A stretch of 64,000 nucleotides of DNA from Ignavibacteria bacterium (GTDB lineage Bacteria; Bacteroidota; Ignavibacteria; Tepidaquicellales; OLB5): contig JAIOIK010000075.1 in assembly GCA_019912545.1 (NCBI GenBank), forward strand, positions 1 through 64,000, written 5' to 3'. This document shows, piece after piece, positions 51,863 to 60,019 of this stretch (position 1 is the stretch's first letter; every line of letters begins with the position of its first letter). The translations under genes were made by a program, and so were the position numbers. Under the pieces are notes generated by a model. The model saw nothing but the letters and a program-made list of their open reading frames with translations, was not told the DNA's origin and made no database searches.

Positions 51863-52717
51863 CTATGCTACCAGCTTAATCTTTATGTTATCTAAATCAC
51901 GGATATTCAGCTCATTATTCACATTGGATTCCATTAAAAGGCCTTCATCTTCAGATCTTTTCTTCATGACTTCAAGATACTTTGAATCAGGCGTACTTAT
52001 CGTGAAGCCGCTAAGTCCAACAGTATTTTCCGGTGCAGGTTTGCCGCCACTTGATGACCATACATTTGCTCCAATGTGGTGATGATACCCTCCGGCAGAA
52101 AAGAATAACGCACCTGAATAAAGTGAATTTGTTATGTTAAAGCCAAGCAGCATACTGTAAATTTCCTGTGCTTTTTTCAGATCAGATACATTTAAGTGAA
52201 TGTGTCCGATATCTGTGAGCGGGTGGATTCCGTTCCACTCATCCCTGTTTTTAAGTTCACTTGTTAAAGTGCTCAGGTTCAAAGGCAGAGTATCCATTTC
52301 TATTTGCCCCATTTTGTAAACCCACTCTTCCTTTGGCCTATCAGCATATAATTCAACTCCGTTTTCATCGGGATCGGCGAGATACATTGCCTCGCTCACC
52401 AGATGATCGGAAAATCCCTGGAACTTGACCTTCTTATCAAATAACCTTAAAAACACTCTTGCAAGTTCTGCCCTGTTTGGAAATCTGATTGCTGCGTGAA
52501 AGAGTCCTGTTGTTCCCCTGGGTCTTGGTATAGCTGAGCTGTCTTCTTCAAGTTTGATTAAATACGGATATTGCCCGCTAGCTGAAAGAAACGATTTGTT
52601 ATGAACTGCTTCGATCACTTTAAATCCCATAAAATCGGAATAAAAATTAAGTGATCTTACCATATCCTTAATTTTCAGGTCAACGCTTTGTATTTTAGTA
52701 TTATCAGGTAATTTCAT
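51863..52717 (-). CDS. VOC-family dioxygenase, CatE-like
   Basis: 284 residues made of two glyoxalase/VOC modules (1-125 and 165-284). Metal-binding positions fit extradiol dioxygenases: FHAAIRF and GVELYADRP in the first half, GHIHLNV and GGYHHHIG in the second. Ring-cleavage of catechols is the family reaction, though many members are uncharacterised. It is separated from the downstream-oriented DoxX gene by a terminator, so it is its own unit. Confidence 0.88.
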   Translation of the reverse strand: MKLPDNTKIQSVDLKIKDMVRSLNFYSDFMGFKVIEAVHNKSFLSASGQYPYLIKLEEDSSAIPRPRGTTGLFHAAIRFPNRAELARVFLRLFDKKVKFQGFSDHLVSEAMYLADPDENGVELYADRPKEEWVYKMGQIEMDTLPLNLSTLTSELKNRDEWNGIHPLTDIGHIHLNVSDLKKAQEIYSMLLGFNITNSLYSGALFFSAGGYHHHIGANVWSSSGGKPAPENTVGLSGFTISTPDSKYLEVMKKRSEDEGLLMESNVNNELNIRDLDNIKIKLVA

Positions 52718-52741
52718 TTTCTAATTTCCTTTTTCTGTATC

Positions 52742-52778
52742 AAAAAAGAAGCAATCACACTTGCGGGATTGCTTCTTT
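52742..52778 (-). terminator. intrinsic terminator of DoxX end of operon
   Basis: Minus-strand reading: 12-bp stem (52778-52767 with 52756-52745) and T-run to 52742. It ends the gene set that starts at the MarR gene. Confidence 0.9.
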
Positions 52779-52804
52779 AAAAATCAATGTTAATGTCTAA
52801 ATGA

Positions 52805-53188
52805 TTATGCAGCCGAAGCTTTGTTACTTTCTCTGTGGAATATTCCTGCAAGCAAAAGCGCGCCGCCCATAAGCCCGGCATCTTTATAGAATCCCATCAT
52901 TCCCATCATCATTGTTTCAGGTTTCATCATTGCGGGAATGTGAATTGTCAAAATGTAAGTAAGAAGCAGCAATGCCAGTAAAAGCATGGCAAGTTTTCCC
53001 TGAATTTTTGTAATTGCGGCAAGTCCTGCCAGAATCATGGAAATTCCGGTTACATATATCCATATCACGCCGCCTGGTATGGGAACCATTCCGGCCATCT
53101 GGCCTGCATTCATTAAATGCCCTATGCCGAATCCGAGAAACGGAATGGCAAAGAAAATACGTGCAACAACTCCTGTTAAAATATTCAT
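52805..53188 (-). CDS. DoxX-family membrane protein
   Basis: 127 residues, four membrane helices, of the DoxX/SURF4 family (FFAIPFLGFGIGHLMNAGQMAG start). DoxX proteins act in redox or thiosulfate-linked stress roles. A methionine-rich loop (KPETMMMGMMGFYKD) before the last helix could contact metal or oxidants. Its ATG follows a palindrome that surrounds the ribosome-binding site, identical to that upstream of the YceI gene. Confidence 0.88.
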   Translation of the reverse strand: MNILTGVVARIFFAIPFLGFGIGHLMNAGQMAGMVPIPGGVIWIYVTGISMILAGLAAITKIQGKLAMLLLALLLLTYILTIHIPAMMKPETMMMGMMGFYKDAGLMGGALLLAGIFHRESNKASAA

Positions 53189-53189
53189 G

Positions 53190-53213
53190 TTAATTACCCT
53201 CCAGGTTAATTAA
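53190..53213 (-). promoter_or_regulatory. 24-bp palindrome enclosing the RBS of the DoxX gene
   Basis: Minus-strand text TTAATTAACCTGGAGGG then TAATTAA: two inverted arms (10 bp, one mismatch) enclose GGAGGG, the Shine-Dalgarno site 8 bases from the ATG. An identical copy lies at 57238-57261. It could be an operator or an RBS-occluding hairpin. Confidence 0.75.
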
Positions 53214-53522
53214 TTAGTTTAGTGAAAAATTCGGTATCTGAAAACTTATACTATTGTGGAATGTCAACTTGCTAATCTTGTACTTTACCATTGGCGCGAT
53301 AGGGAAATCTCTCAGAAGATCATTTATATGAACTTCGCTTTCGCCGATTGCCATGATCCAGAGCCTGCCTTCTTCAATTGAAAGAGCATAACTTGTAATT
53401 ACACCCTCATTCATCAATTTGTTGACCATTGCCCTTTGCCGCGGCACAAGCGCAAGGAATTCGTCAGTGAATGGCACAGGCAAATCCATTTCTATCATAT
53501 ATTCAAACATTACTTTTATCAT
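53214..53522 (-). CDS. YciI-like / muconolactone isomerase-like protein
   Basis: 102 residues. A ferredoxin-like fold as in YciI and muconolactone delta-isomerase is suggested by EYMIEMDLPVPFTDEFLALVP and the RLWIMAIGESEVHINDLLRDFP strand-helix. Catalysis is not certain. An internal start at residue 5 (53510) would also fit. It ends where the palindrome of the DoxX gene begins. Confidence 0.7.
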   Translation of the reverse strand: MIKVMFEYMIEMDLPVPFTDEFLALVPRQRAMVNKLMNEGVITSYALSIEEGRLWIMAIGESEVHINDLLRDFPIAPMVKYKISKLTFHNSISFQIPNFSLN

Positions 53523-53534
53523 ATAATTTTCTCT

Positions 53535-54389
53535 TTAGTTTAGAGTTCCAAACTTTCCTTCGCGATAATCTAAAAAGGCCTGCTTAATTTCACCCATCGT
53601 ATTCATAACAAATGGGCCATACTGCACAACAGGTTCATTGATCGGTTCACCGGCAAGCAATAAGTATTCGCTCGGTTCCTGAGCCGTGATCTCATAGTTT
53701 TCATCACCTGCTCCAAACATTGCCATTTCACTTTGCAGTATATCTCTGCCGCCGGAGCTTATCTTTCCCTTTGTAACGTATATCATCATGTTTTGGTCAT
53801 TAGGAATTGAACCTGCTATCTTTGCACCCTTTTCCATTATTCCATGAATGGCCGTAACGGGGGAATAGGTCTTAGCGGCTCCTGTTTTACTCTTGTATGT
53901 ACCTGCAATAATTCTCTCGGTGACTCCGTTACCGTTGATTGCAGGAATATCTTTGCTCCCGATATCCTGGTATCCTGGATTTACCATTTTAAATTCCCTT
54001 GGCAGGTTGATCCAAAGCTGTATGCCATGAATAATCCCGCCTTTTTCCAGGAAATCCTGAGGCTGCTTTTCATCATGCAGAACTCCCGAACCGGCTGTCA
54101 TCCACTGTACATCTCCGCCGCTTAACTTGCCATGGCTTCCGGTGGAATCACGGTGCTCCATTTCGCCTTCAAACAAAATGGTTACTGCCTCAAATCCGCG
54201 GTGCGGGTGCGGCTCAAATGCGAACTTGTTCAGGTAGTTTACCTCAAACGGCCCGAAGTGATGCAGTACAACAAACGGACTTGTTTCAATATTTTCCGCA
54301 TCGTCAGTTGGCAGGGGAGCGTTAACAATCCTTCCCGGCATTATTTCCTGCTTTTCACTTCTTATTATTTTGATTATTTCTCTGGACAT
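53535..54389 (-). CDS. pirin family protein, long type
   Basis: 284 residues, double cupin. Metal ligands are His61 and His63 in EPHPHRGFE, and His105 and Glu107 in GVLHDEK. Bacterial pirins of this type are quercetin dioxygenases or redox sensors. It sits in a set of redox-linked genes under an upstream MarR regulator. Confidence 0.9.
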   Translation of the reverse strand: MSREIIKIIRSEKQEIMPGRIVNAPLPTDDAENIETSPFVVLHHFGPFEVNYLNKFAFEPHPHRGFEAVTILFEGEMEHRDSTGSHGKLSGGDVQWMTAGSGVLHDEKQPQDFLEKGGIIHGIQLWINLPREFKMVNPGYQDIGSKDIPAINGNGVTERIIAGTYKSKTGAAKTYSPVTAIHGIMEKGAKIAGSIPNDQNMMIYVTKGKISSGGRDILQSEMAMFGAGDENYEITAQEPSEYLLLAGEPINEPVVQYGPFVMNTMGEIKQAFLDYREGKFGTLN

Positions 54390-54408
54390 ATCTGTGATAC
54401 TTCTTCAA

Positions 54409-55116
54409 TTATTTTAGATTTTCAAATAGACTTTTTAATTTAGGATCATATTGCTCCTGAAAGATCTCGAATACCACTTCCTTGTTGATCTGCTGCTTAA
54501 TATTAGTTGCATCAATAGTCTCCTTGAATGTCACATAGCAATCTAATGACTTTATGGCATTATCAATATCAATCTGGTCAACTTCTGCAATGCAATCAAT
54601 CTCTTCAGGTTTGGAACCGCTTATCTTGAAATGTTTCTGCTTTGCGGCTTCTTCTTCCGTAATTGTAAAGAAGACCAGTCTTTTTAAGTACGGGGCAGTT
54701 TCTTTCATTTCAACAAAAACTCTTTTTACTATTCCATGAATTATCAGGTGGTCGTGGAATCCACTTATACCATGAACGGCATATGTAACAATTACATTTG
54801 GATTCAATCTTTCGATTTCATCCTTTACAGCTTTTTCAATATCTCTCGGGTCCATTTCCTTCAAACCGCTATCGGGCAGGTCGAGTACATTCATGCCGCT
54901 TAGGTTCAGAACTTTTTCAACATCGAGCATTTCTTTGTATCTTACTTCTCCCATTTCTTCAATAGAATAGCCGTATTTGTGGCGCTGTTTAGTTGCACCG
55001 CCTTTTGTTAGCGTTAGAAGATATACGTCGTGACCGTCTCTTCGTTGTTTCGACATCAAATGTGCGACGCCAAAAGATTCATCATCCGGATGCGGGAAAA
55101 TATACAGTATTCTCAT
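54409..55116 (-). CDS. PIG-L family deacetylase
   Basis: 235 residues. The zinc-binding motif HPDDE (9-13) and the distal VHGISGFHDH histidines identify a LmbE/PIG-L N-acetylglucosaminyl deacetylase, as in MshB and BshB. Bacillithiol-type thiol synthesis would fit the redox context, but BshA and BshC are not nearby. Confidence 0.9.
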   Translation of the reverse strand: MRILYIFPHPDDESFGVAHLMSKQRRDGHDVYLLTLTKGGATKQRHKYGYSIEEMGEVRYKEMLDVEKVLNLSGMNVLDLPDSGLKEMDPRDIEKAVKDEIERLNPNVIVTYAVHGISGFHDHLIIHGIVKRVFVEMKETAPYLKRLVFFTITEEEAAKQKHFKISGSKPEEIDCIAEVDQIDIDNAIKSLDCYVTFKETIDATNIKQQINKEVVFEIFQEQYDPKLKSLFENLK

Positions 55117-55214
55117 TTTACTTTTCTCTTAATTATTTATTAATTGTTGAACTAACGCATAAAATCAGTTTCAGTCAATTCAGGAATTTCTCTTTTGTTA
55201 ACCTCTCCCTCCGT

Positions 55215-55298
55215 CTCCCTCTCCTGGGAGGAGAGGGAGGGTATGCTACATTGAAAATTACATTCACCTCTCCTTTCAGGAGAGGGGTTAGGGGTGAG
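55215..55298. repeat. pair of CT-rich palindromic repeats
   Basis: 55215-55239: 10-bp stem CTCCCTCTCC/GGAGAGGGAG. 55267-55285: 8-bp stem CCTCTCCT/AGGAGAGG, followed by GGTTAGGGGTGAGG to 55298. The second is the reverse complement of the CCTCACCCCC ... CCTCTCCT element in the 13.9-kb cluster, so it is a dispersed family. Confidence 0.75.
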
Positions 55299-55341
55299 GT
55301 CATAATTGCTATGAAAATTCAAGTTTTATGTTTCAAGTAAC

Positions 55342-55926
55342 TTATTTATTCCAAACTATTTTTTCACTAAGCGGAATTATCCTTTTGCCTTCATGAATAA
55401 TATCAGCATATCCAAAGTAAAGAATTCCCATAACTGTATCTTCATCGGAAATCTTTAAGAATTTCTTCATTTCTTTTTTATGCGTCATTCCGCCGGTTGA
55501 CCAGAATCCTGCAATTCCAAGGGCAGCTGCTCCAAGCAAAATATTCTCAATTGCAGCGGAAACCGCGGCTATTTCTTCTATTTCTGGTATATCAACATTC
55601 AAGCTACGCTTAAGGTATGTTACAACAATATGCGATACATTTTTGCCGTTTCCCAAGATCTTTTCATATTTGTCCTGTTTAAAATTATCCTGTGATGTAC
55701 TGTTCTTATAAAGCTCGGCATGTTCAAGTGCAAATGCTTTAGCTTTATCACCGGGATAGACTATGAATCTCCAAGGCTCGGTAATTTTATGGGTTGGTGC
55801 CCAGTCAGCAAGATACAGAAGCTCCCAAATCTGCTCATCGGGAATTAACTTACCGTTCATCTTCGGCGGCTTTATTGACCTTCGGTTTTTGATTACTTCA
55901 GAAAGTACTTTAAATTTATCACTCAT
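55342..55926 (-). CDS. nitroreductase family protein, YdjA-like
   Basis: 194-residue flavoprotein. The FMN-binding RRSIKPPKMNG start, ADWAPTHKITEPWRFIVY segment and ENILLGAAALGIAGFWSTGG match small nitroreductases of the YdjA type, which reduce nitro compounds or quinones with NAD(P)H. It lies 17 bp after the YhhW-type pirin. Confidence 0.91.
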   Translation of the reverse strand: MSDKFKVLSEVIKNRRSIKPPKMNGKLIPDEQIWELLYLADWAPTHKITEPWRFIVYPGDKAKAFALEHAELYKNSTSQDNFKQDKYEKILGNGKNVSHIVVTYLKRSLNVDIPEIEEIAAVSAAIENILLGAAALGIAGFWSTGGMTHKKEMKKFLKISDEDTVMGILYFGYADIIHEGKRIIPLSEKIVWNK

Positions 55927-55943
55927 ATTATTTTTTTGCTGCG

Positions 55944-56654
55944 TTAGTTTACCGGAATTTCGATCAGCAGTATTTCAGAATCGGTTTTAGCTTCGATCTC
56001 AGTCTCTATAATATCTTCTATTCCTATTGCATCACGGTCTTTTAGTTCTTCTGCTGCAACTGATACTGTGCCTTTTAACACAAATAAATAAAAAGCATTA
56101 CCTTTGTGTTTAATACTATAATTAACTTTCTTGCCGGCACTCAGGTTGCCAAGAGAGAAATATGCGTTCTGGTTTATCCACAAAGCATTGCCGTTTTTTT
56201 CCGGCGATACTACAAGTTGCAGCTTATTTTCTCTTTCCTTTTCAGGAAAAGTCTTCTGATCATATCTTGGCTTAATATCCCTTTCCTTGGGGAAAACCCA
56301 GATCTGCAGAAAATTTACAGGATCTTTTTTTGAGGCATTGTATTCGCTGTGATACAGCCCTGAGCCTGCCGACATAATCTGCACATCACCTGTATTGATT
56401 ACATGCTCGTTGCCTTCGCTATCTTTATGTGCAAGTGCGCCTTTTAAAGGTATGGATATAATCTCCATGTTGTCATGCGGATGTGTTCCGAAGCCTTCAC
56501 CTGGTTCAACTATATCATCATTAAGAACCCTTAAGAGTCCGAAGCGGACTTTTTGAGGGTTATGATAATTTGCGAAGCTGAATGTATGCCTGCTCTTAAG
56601 CCAGCCGTGATCTACAAGTCCTCTTGAATCTGCCCTGTGAATTATTGTTTTCAT
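55944..56654 (-). CDS. pirin family protein, YhhW type
   Basis: 236 residues. The RGLVDHGWLKSRHTFSFANYHNP start is diagnostic of YhhW-like pirins; metal ligands are His58, His60 (GTHPHDN), His102 and Glu104 (LYHSEYN). Quercetinase-like activity is known for the family. Second pirin in the same gene set. Confidence 0.93.
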   Translation of the reverse strand: MKTIIHRADSRGLVDHGWLKSRHTFSFANYHNPQKVRFGLLRVLNDDIVEPGEGFGTHPHDNMEIISIPLKGALAHKDSEGNEHVINTGDVQIMSAGSGLYHSEYNASKKDPVNFLQIWVFPKERDIKPRYDQKTFPEKERENKLQLVVSPEKNGNALWINQNAYFSLGNLSAGKKVNYSIKHKGNAFYLFVLKGTVSVAAEELKDRDAIGIEDIIETEIEAKTDSEILLIEIPVN

Positions 56655-56691
56655 TATTTTTGAAATTCCTTTCTTCTTCTGTTGTGAATAC

Positions 56692-57237
56692 TTACGCCGC
56701 TTTGCTTATTTCAATTGTCTTTTTCATTTCAGCAAAGATCTCGATCTTTATATCTGCGCCGACTGCAAATCCGCCTGCTTCCGTAAGTGTATTCCACTGC
56801 AGCCCGAAATCAAAGCGGTTCAATTTGCCTGTTATCTCAAATGCTGCGATCTCGCTTCCGTCCATTGCTTTTGCCAAACCATTATAAGCGACATTAAGTG
56901 TAACTGGTTTGGTTATTCCTCTCATGGTCATATCTCCTGTCATCTCGAAACTACCATCACTTACTTTTTTGAATTCAGTTGAAACGAAATTCATCTTGGG
57001 GTGATTTTCTGCGTCGAAGAAATCTGCTGAACGAAGATGACCATCGCGCATTTCGTTGTTAGTGCTTATTGAATCAACATCTGCTTCAAATGTTACTTTT
57101 GAATCAGTGAAATCATCTTTGTTTGAATCAATTGCTGCATCAAAAGTTTTGAACTGCCCAGTAACTGTTGATACAACAAGATGTTTCACTTTGAATTTGA
57201 TCTCTGAATGTATTGGATCTATTTTCCAATTTGTCAT
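56692..57237 (-). CDS. YceI-family lipid-binding protein
   Basis: 181 residues of the YceI lipocalin-like fold (WKIDPIHSEIKFKVKHLVVSTVTG start, GHLRSADFFDAENHPKM signature). It lacks a signal peptide, so this member is cytoplasmic. YceI proteins bind isoprenoid-like molecules such as quinones. Its ATG immediately follows the 24-bp palindrome at 57238-57261, and the MarR gene is just upstream. Confidence 0.93.
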   Translation of the reverse strand: MTNWKIDPIHSEIKFKVKHLVVSTVTGQFKTFDAAIDSNKDDFTDSKVTFEADVDSISTNNEMRDGHLRSADFFDAENHPKMNFVSTEFKKVSDGSFEMTGDMTMRGITKPVTLNVAYNGLAKAMDGSEIAAFEITGKLNRFDFGLQWNTLTEAGGFAVGADIKIEIFAEMKKTIEISKAA

Positions 57238-57261
57238 TTAATTACCCTCCAGGTTAATTAA
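57238..57261 (-). promoter_or_regulatory. 24-bp palindrome enclosing the RBS of the YceI gene
   Basis: Sequence identical to 53190-53213 in the same strand and position relative to the ATG (SD GGAGGG, 7 bases from the start). It lies 31 bp after the MarR stop codon. Confidence 0.75.
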
Positions 57262-57292
57262 TTTTTATTAAATATGTTTGTTGAAAAAACTC

Positions 57293-57760
57293 TTAACCCA
57301 TATCTTTGTATAATTTTTCGGTTAATTCAGATAGAAGCTTGCATTCTTCATCGCTCAGGTTGGCTGTAGACTCAGCATGTTCTATTGAAACAAGCGGGTT
57401 AACTTTGTTTACTATTTCAATGCCTTTACCAGTTATCTTAGTTATTGACATTCTTCTGTCCTCTTCTGTTCTGATCCTCTCAACGAGCCCCTGCTTTTCT
57501 AGCCTGTCTATTATCCTTGTTATATCAGGCGATCGTTCAATCATCCTCATGGCAATTGCGCATCTTGCGTGGCCTTCGGGATAAACACCTTTCAAAATCC
57601 TCAGCACATTATACTGTGCGCCTGAGATCTCAAACTTTCCGAGGATTTTTTCGATCTTTCCCGAGAAGTAAGATGCTGCAATTGCCAGGTTAAGCGCAAC
57701 TTCTTCCCTTAGGGGAGGTTGCTTAGTTAATTTTAATCTATTTTGTAAATTCTCGCCCAT
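57293..57760 (-). CDS. MarR-family transcriptional regulator
   Basis: 155 residues with a winged helix-turn-helix (AMRMIERSPDITRIIDRLEKQGLVER, wing RTEEDRRMSITK). No conserved cysteine for oxidant sensing was seen. It heads the redox-linked gene set (YceI, pirin, nitroreductase, PIG-L, pirin, YciI-like, DoxX), and short palindromes lie just upstream of its own start, consistent with autorepression. Confidence 0.9.
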   Translation of the reverse strand: MGENLQNRLKLTKQPPLREEVALNLAIAASYFSGKIEKILGKFEISGAQYNVLRILKGVYPEGHARCAIAMRMIERSPDITRIIDRLEKQGLVERIRTEEDRRMSITKITGKGIEIVNKVNPLVSIEHAESTANLSDEECKLLSELTEKLYKDMG

Positions 57761-57765
57761 TTCCG

Positions 57766-57822
57766 TGTTCTAACATTATGTGTTGAAACAAATATAATAC
57801 ATGAAAATGCGTGTGTCAACAC
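57766..57822. promoter_or_regulatory. operator-like palindromes upstream of marR
   Basis: TGTTCTAACA (57766-57775), TGTTGAAACA (57781-57790) and GTGTCAACAC (57813-57822) are short perfect palindromes in the 62 bp before the MarR start; GTGTTGA (57780-57786) and TCAACAC (57816-57822) also form a larger inverted pair. Likely binding sites of the MarR dimer. Confidence 0.6.
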
Positions 57823-57858
57823 CTATTTCGATAATTAATTGATTATTATTTAGTTAAA

Positions 57859-58416
57859 TTAGGGTTTTTTTGTAAAAATACACATTGCGACGCTGTGAAC
57901 ATACTTTCCATTAATGATCATATCATTAAGAAACTTGCCTTCAATTTTAAAACCAAGCTTTTTATAGAGTGCAATCGCGTTTTTATTTGTAGAGAAAACA
58001 TATAGCGAGATTTTCCTGTTAAGAGGATTGGCTTTTCCCCAGTCGATCATTCCCTGTACAAGGATTCTTCCAATGCCCATACCGCGCCATTGTTTTTTCA
58101 GGAAAACCGAAAAAAGCCCGGTGTGTGCAGTTCTTCTTGTATCCCAATTATCAAATGAAAGAAATCCGGCAATGTCATTTCCAACTTCAGCAACAAGATA
58201 AATTTTTCCGGGTGCACTTTTGAAACGTAATATTTTTTTGGATTCAGAACTTACCGTAGCTGAATACTCGTCCGGTTCAGCTAATGTTAAAGGTCCCTCA
58301 GCAATTACACTCTTCATGAGCTTAATAATTTGTGAAGCATCTTTTGCCTGTGCAGACCTTAGGATAAGAATCCTGCCGGTTCTCATCTTAAATTCTTTAC
58401 TTAATATAGTACTCAT
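57859..58416 (-). CDS. GNAT-family acetyltransferase, RimI/Pat-like
   Basis: 185 residues. GNAT motif A reads VFLKKQWRGMGIGRILVQGMIDWGK and motif B NAIALYKKLGFKIEGKF. It is similar in size and pattern to L-amino-acid N-acetyltransferases. It starts 8 bp after the T9SS gene (58425) and may share its transcript. Substrate unknown. Confidence 0.9.
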   Translation of the reverse strand: MSTILSKEFKMRTGRILILRSAQAKDASQIIKLMKSVIAEGPLTLAEPDEYSATVSSESKKILRFKSAPGKIYLVAEVGNDIAGFLSFDNWDTRRTAHTGLFSVFLKKQWRGMGIGRILVQGMIDWGKANPLNRKISLYVFSTNKNAIALYKKLGFKIEGKFLNDMIINGKYVHSVAMCIFTKKP

Positions 58417-58424
58417 TTTTCCAA

Positions 58425-59813
58425 TTACTTTATGAATGCCATTTTTTTTGAATCGACAAAAGTTCTTTGAATGCCATCATTATAACGCGCAACTATTGTA
58501 TAAAAATAAATTCCACTTGCAAAATTTGCAGCGTCAAGTTCCGCAAAATTGTCACCAAATGTCCGGTTTCCATCAACCAGTACAGCAGACTGTCTTCCTG
58601 AAGCATCATAGATCTTTAAAGTCACATAGCTATCATACTTTAGGCAGTACTTTATTGTTGTTGAGGGATTAAAAGGATTCGGATAATTCTGGAATAACCT
58701 GAAGTTATCCGGAACAATCGGGGGAGTATCCTTAAGCTTAAATGCAGTTCTAAAAATATACAGGCCGGTAGATCTATCTGAAGCTAGTATCTTCTCTGAT
58801 GGAAATACAAATGGCCCCCAGCAGCCATCAAAAGTGGTGCTATCGTTTTGCCGATAAGTGTCGTAAAAGGCTGCCTCAAACGGATTACTCGGATCGCGTA
58901 TATCAACTATCCTTAGCCCGGCAGTATAATGCGCGGCAAAAAGATAATTGCCGTATAATTCCACATTATGTATGATAGAAGTTGTTATTCCGGGAGGGTG
59001 CCATTCAGAAAGTTTGATTACATCAAAAATATTAGATATTTCCCAAATCTTAAGTAATCTGGGATTGCCGCCGATCTCATCAGTTACATAGGCAATTCGT
59101 CTATCCGGAGATATGGCAATGTTATGGGGACCCGGCTGAGGAATGTTCTCCCAGCTTGTTATAGTTCTTAAGTTATTCTTATCAGAAGCGTCTATTATTG
59201 AGATAGTTCCGGGTGGTGAATAAATATTACAGGCAAAAATTGTATCATTAACAACCCTGCAATCATGAACAACCTGGCTTTCCCACTCGCCGCGTTTCAC
59301 GGGACTCTCAGGATTGGTTATATCGAGTACAAACAATCCGCCAATAAAATAATCACCTGCATTAATGTACAGGTAAGGACCGTTCTGAGAAATGGTGTGC
59401 CCTCTTGAAAATCCGTTAAAGAAAAACGTGTTTACAAGTCTTGCTGAATCAGGCAGGTACTGCAGGTCAATTATCTGCAATCCGCTTGAAACTCCGTCAG
59501 CAACTACATAAGCGTAATGGCTGAATACTTTCATTTCCCGGCAGCATGAAGGCGTATCAACACCGGGCACATAAGCAACCTCACGGATATTATTCAGGTT
59601 GGTTACATCAATAAACGCAGTACCTTTAGCACAGCCAAGTATTGCATACTCCCGTCCCACAGGAGATGTGTATCCCCAGCAGGAAGAATATAAACCGTCT
59701 GCGGAATGCTGATCTATATTTGCGTGCAATTGAATATTTGAAGATTGCTGTGCAAATGCAATACTTCCAAACAAAATGTTAAATAATAAATATATTATGC
59801 AGATTCTTATCAT
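58425..59813 (-). CDS. T9SS-sorted LVIVD-repeat (choice-of-anchor B) protein
   Basis: 462 residues. Signal peptide (about 1-21, ending AFAQ), then LVIVD-type beta-propeller repeats (AFIDVTNLNNIREVAYVPG, GLQIIDLQYLPDSARLV, GLFVLDITNPESPVKRGEW, GLRIVDIRDPSNPFEAAFY), then a type-A sorting domain (NYPNPFNPSTTIKYC ... IYFYTIVARYND). It is exported to the surface. A TATATTTG (-7 like, 59846-59839 minus) lies upstream but lacks a matching TTG. Confidence 0.9.
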   Translation of the reverse strand: MIRICIIYLLFNILFGSIAFAQQSSNIQLHANIDQHSADGLYSSCWGYTSPVGREYAILGCAKGTAFIDVTNLNNIREVAYVPGVDTPSCCREMKVFSHYAYVVADGVSSGLQIIDLQYLPDSARLVNTFFFNGFSRGHTISQNGPYLYINAGDYFIGGLFVLDITNPESPVKRGEWESQVVHDCRVVNDTIFACNIYSPPGTISIIDASDKNNLRTITSWENIPQPGPHNIAISPDRRIAYVTDEIGGNPRLLKIWEISNIFDVIKLSEWHPPGITTSIIHNVELYGNYLFAAHYTAGLRIVDIRDPSNPFEAAFYDTYRQNDSTTFDGCWGPFVFPSEKILASDRSTGLYIFRTAFKLKDTPPIVPDNFRLFQNYPNPFNPSTTIKYCLKYDSYVTLKIYDASGRQSAVLVDGNRTFGDNFAELDAANFASGIYFYTIVARYNDGIQRTFVDSKKMAFIK

Positions 59814-59963
59814 AAAACGTGATTATATCAGTTATTAACAAATATATGGAGTATAAGATTCTTTAGAAAGACTATATTATGCTAAAATAAATTGGACGGT
59901 TCATTGAGAAATACTATTACTGAATCAAATCTTTTTTGTGTTTTGATATGTTAACTAAGTACA

Positions 59964-59994
59964 TTTGAAAGGGAAATTAATATTTTTATCTTTG
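59964..59994 (+). promoter_or_regulatory. Bacteroidetes-type promoter of barrel gene
   Basis: TTTG at 59964-59967, 19 bp, TATCTTTG at 59987-59994. Predicted start about 60001, 19 bases before the ATG. Confidence 0.85.
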
Positions 59995-60019
59995 TAATAA
60001 TTAAATAATTAATTGTAAA

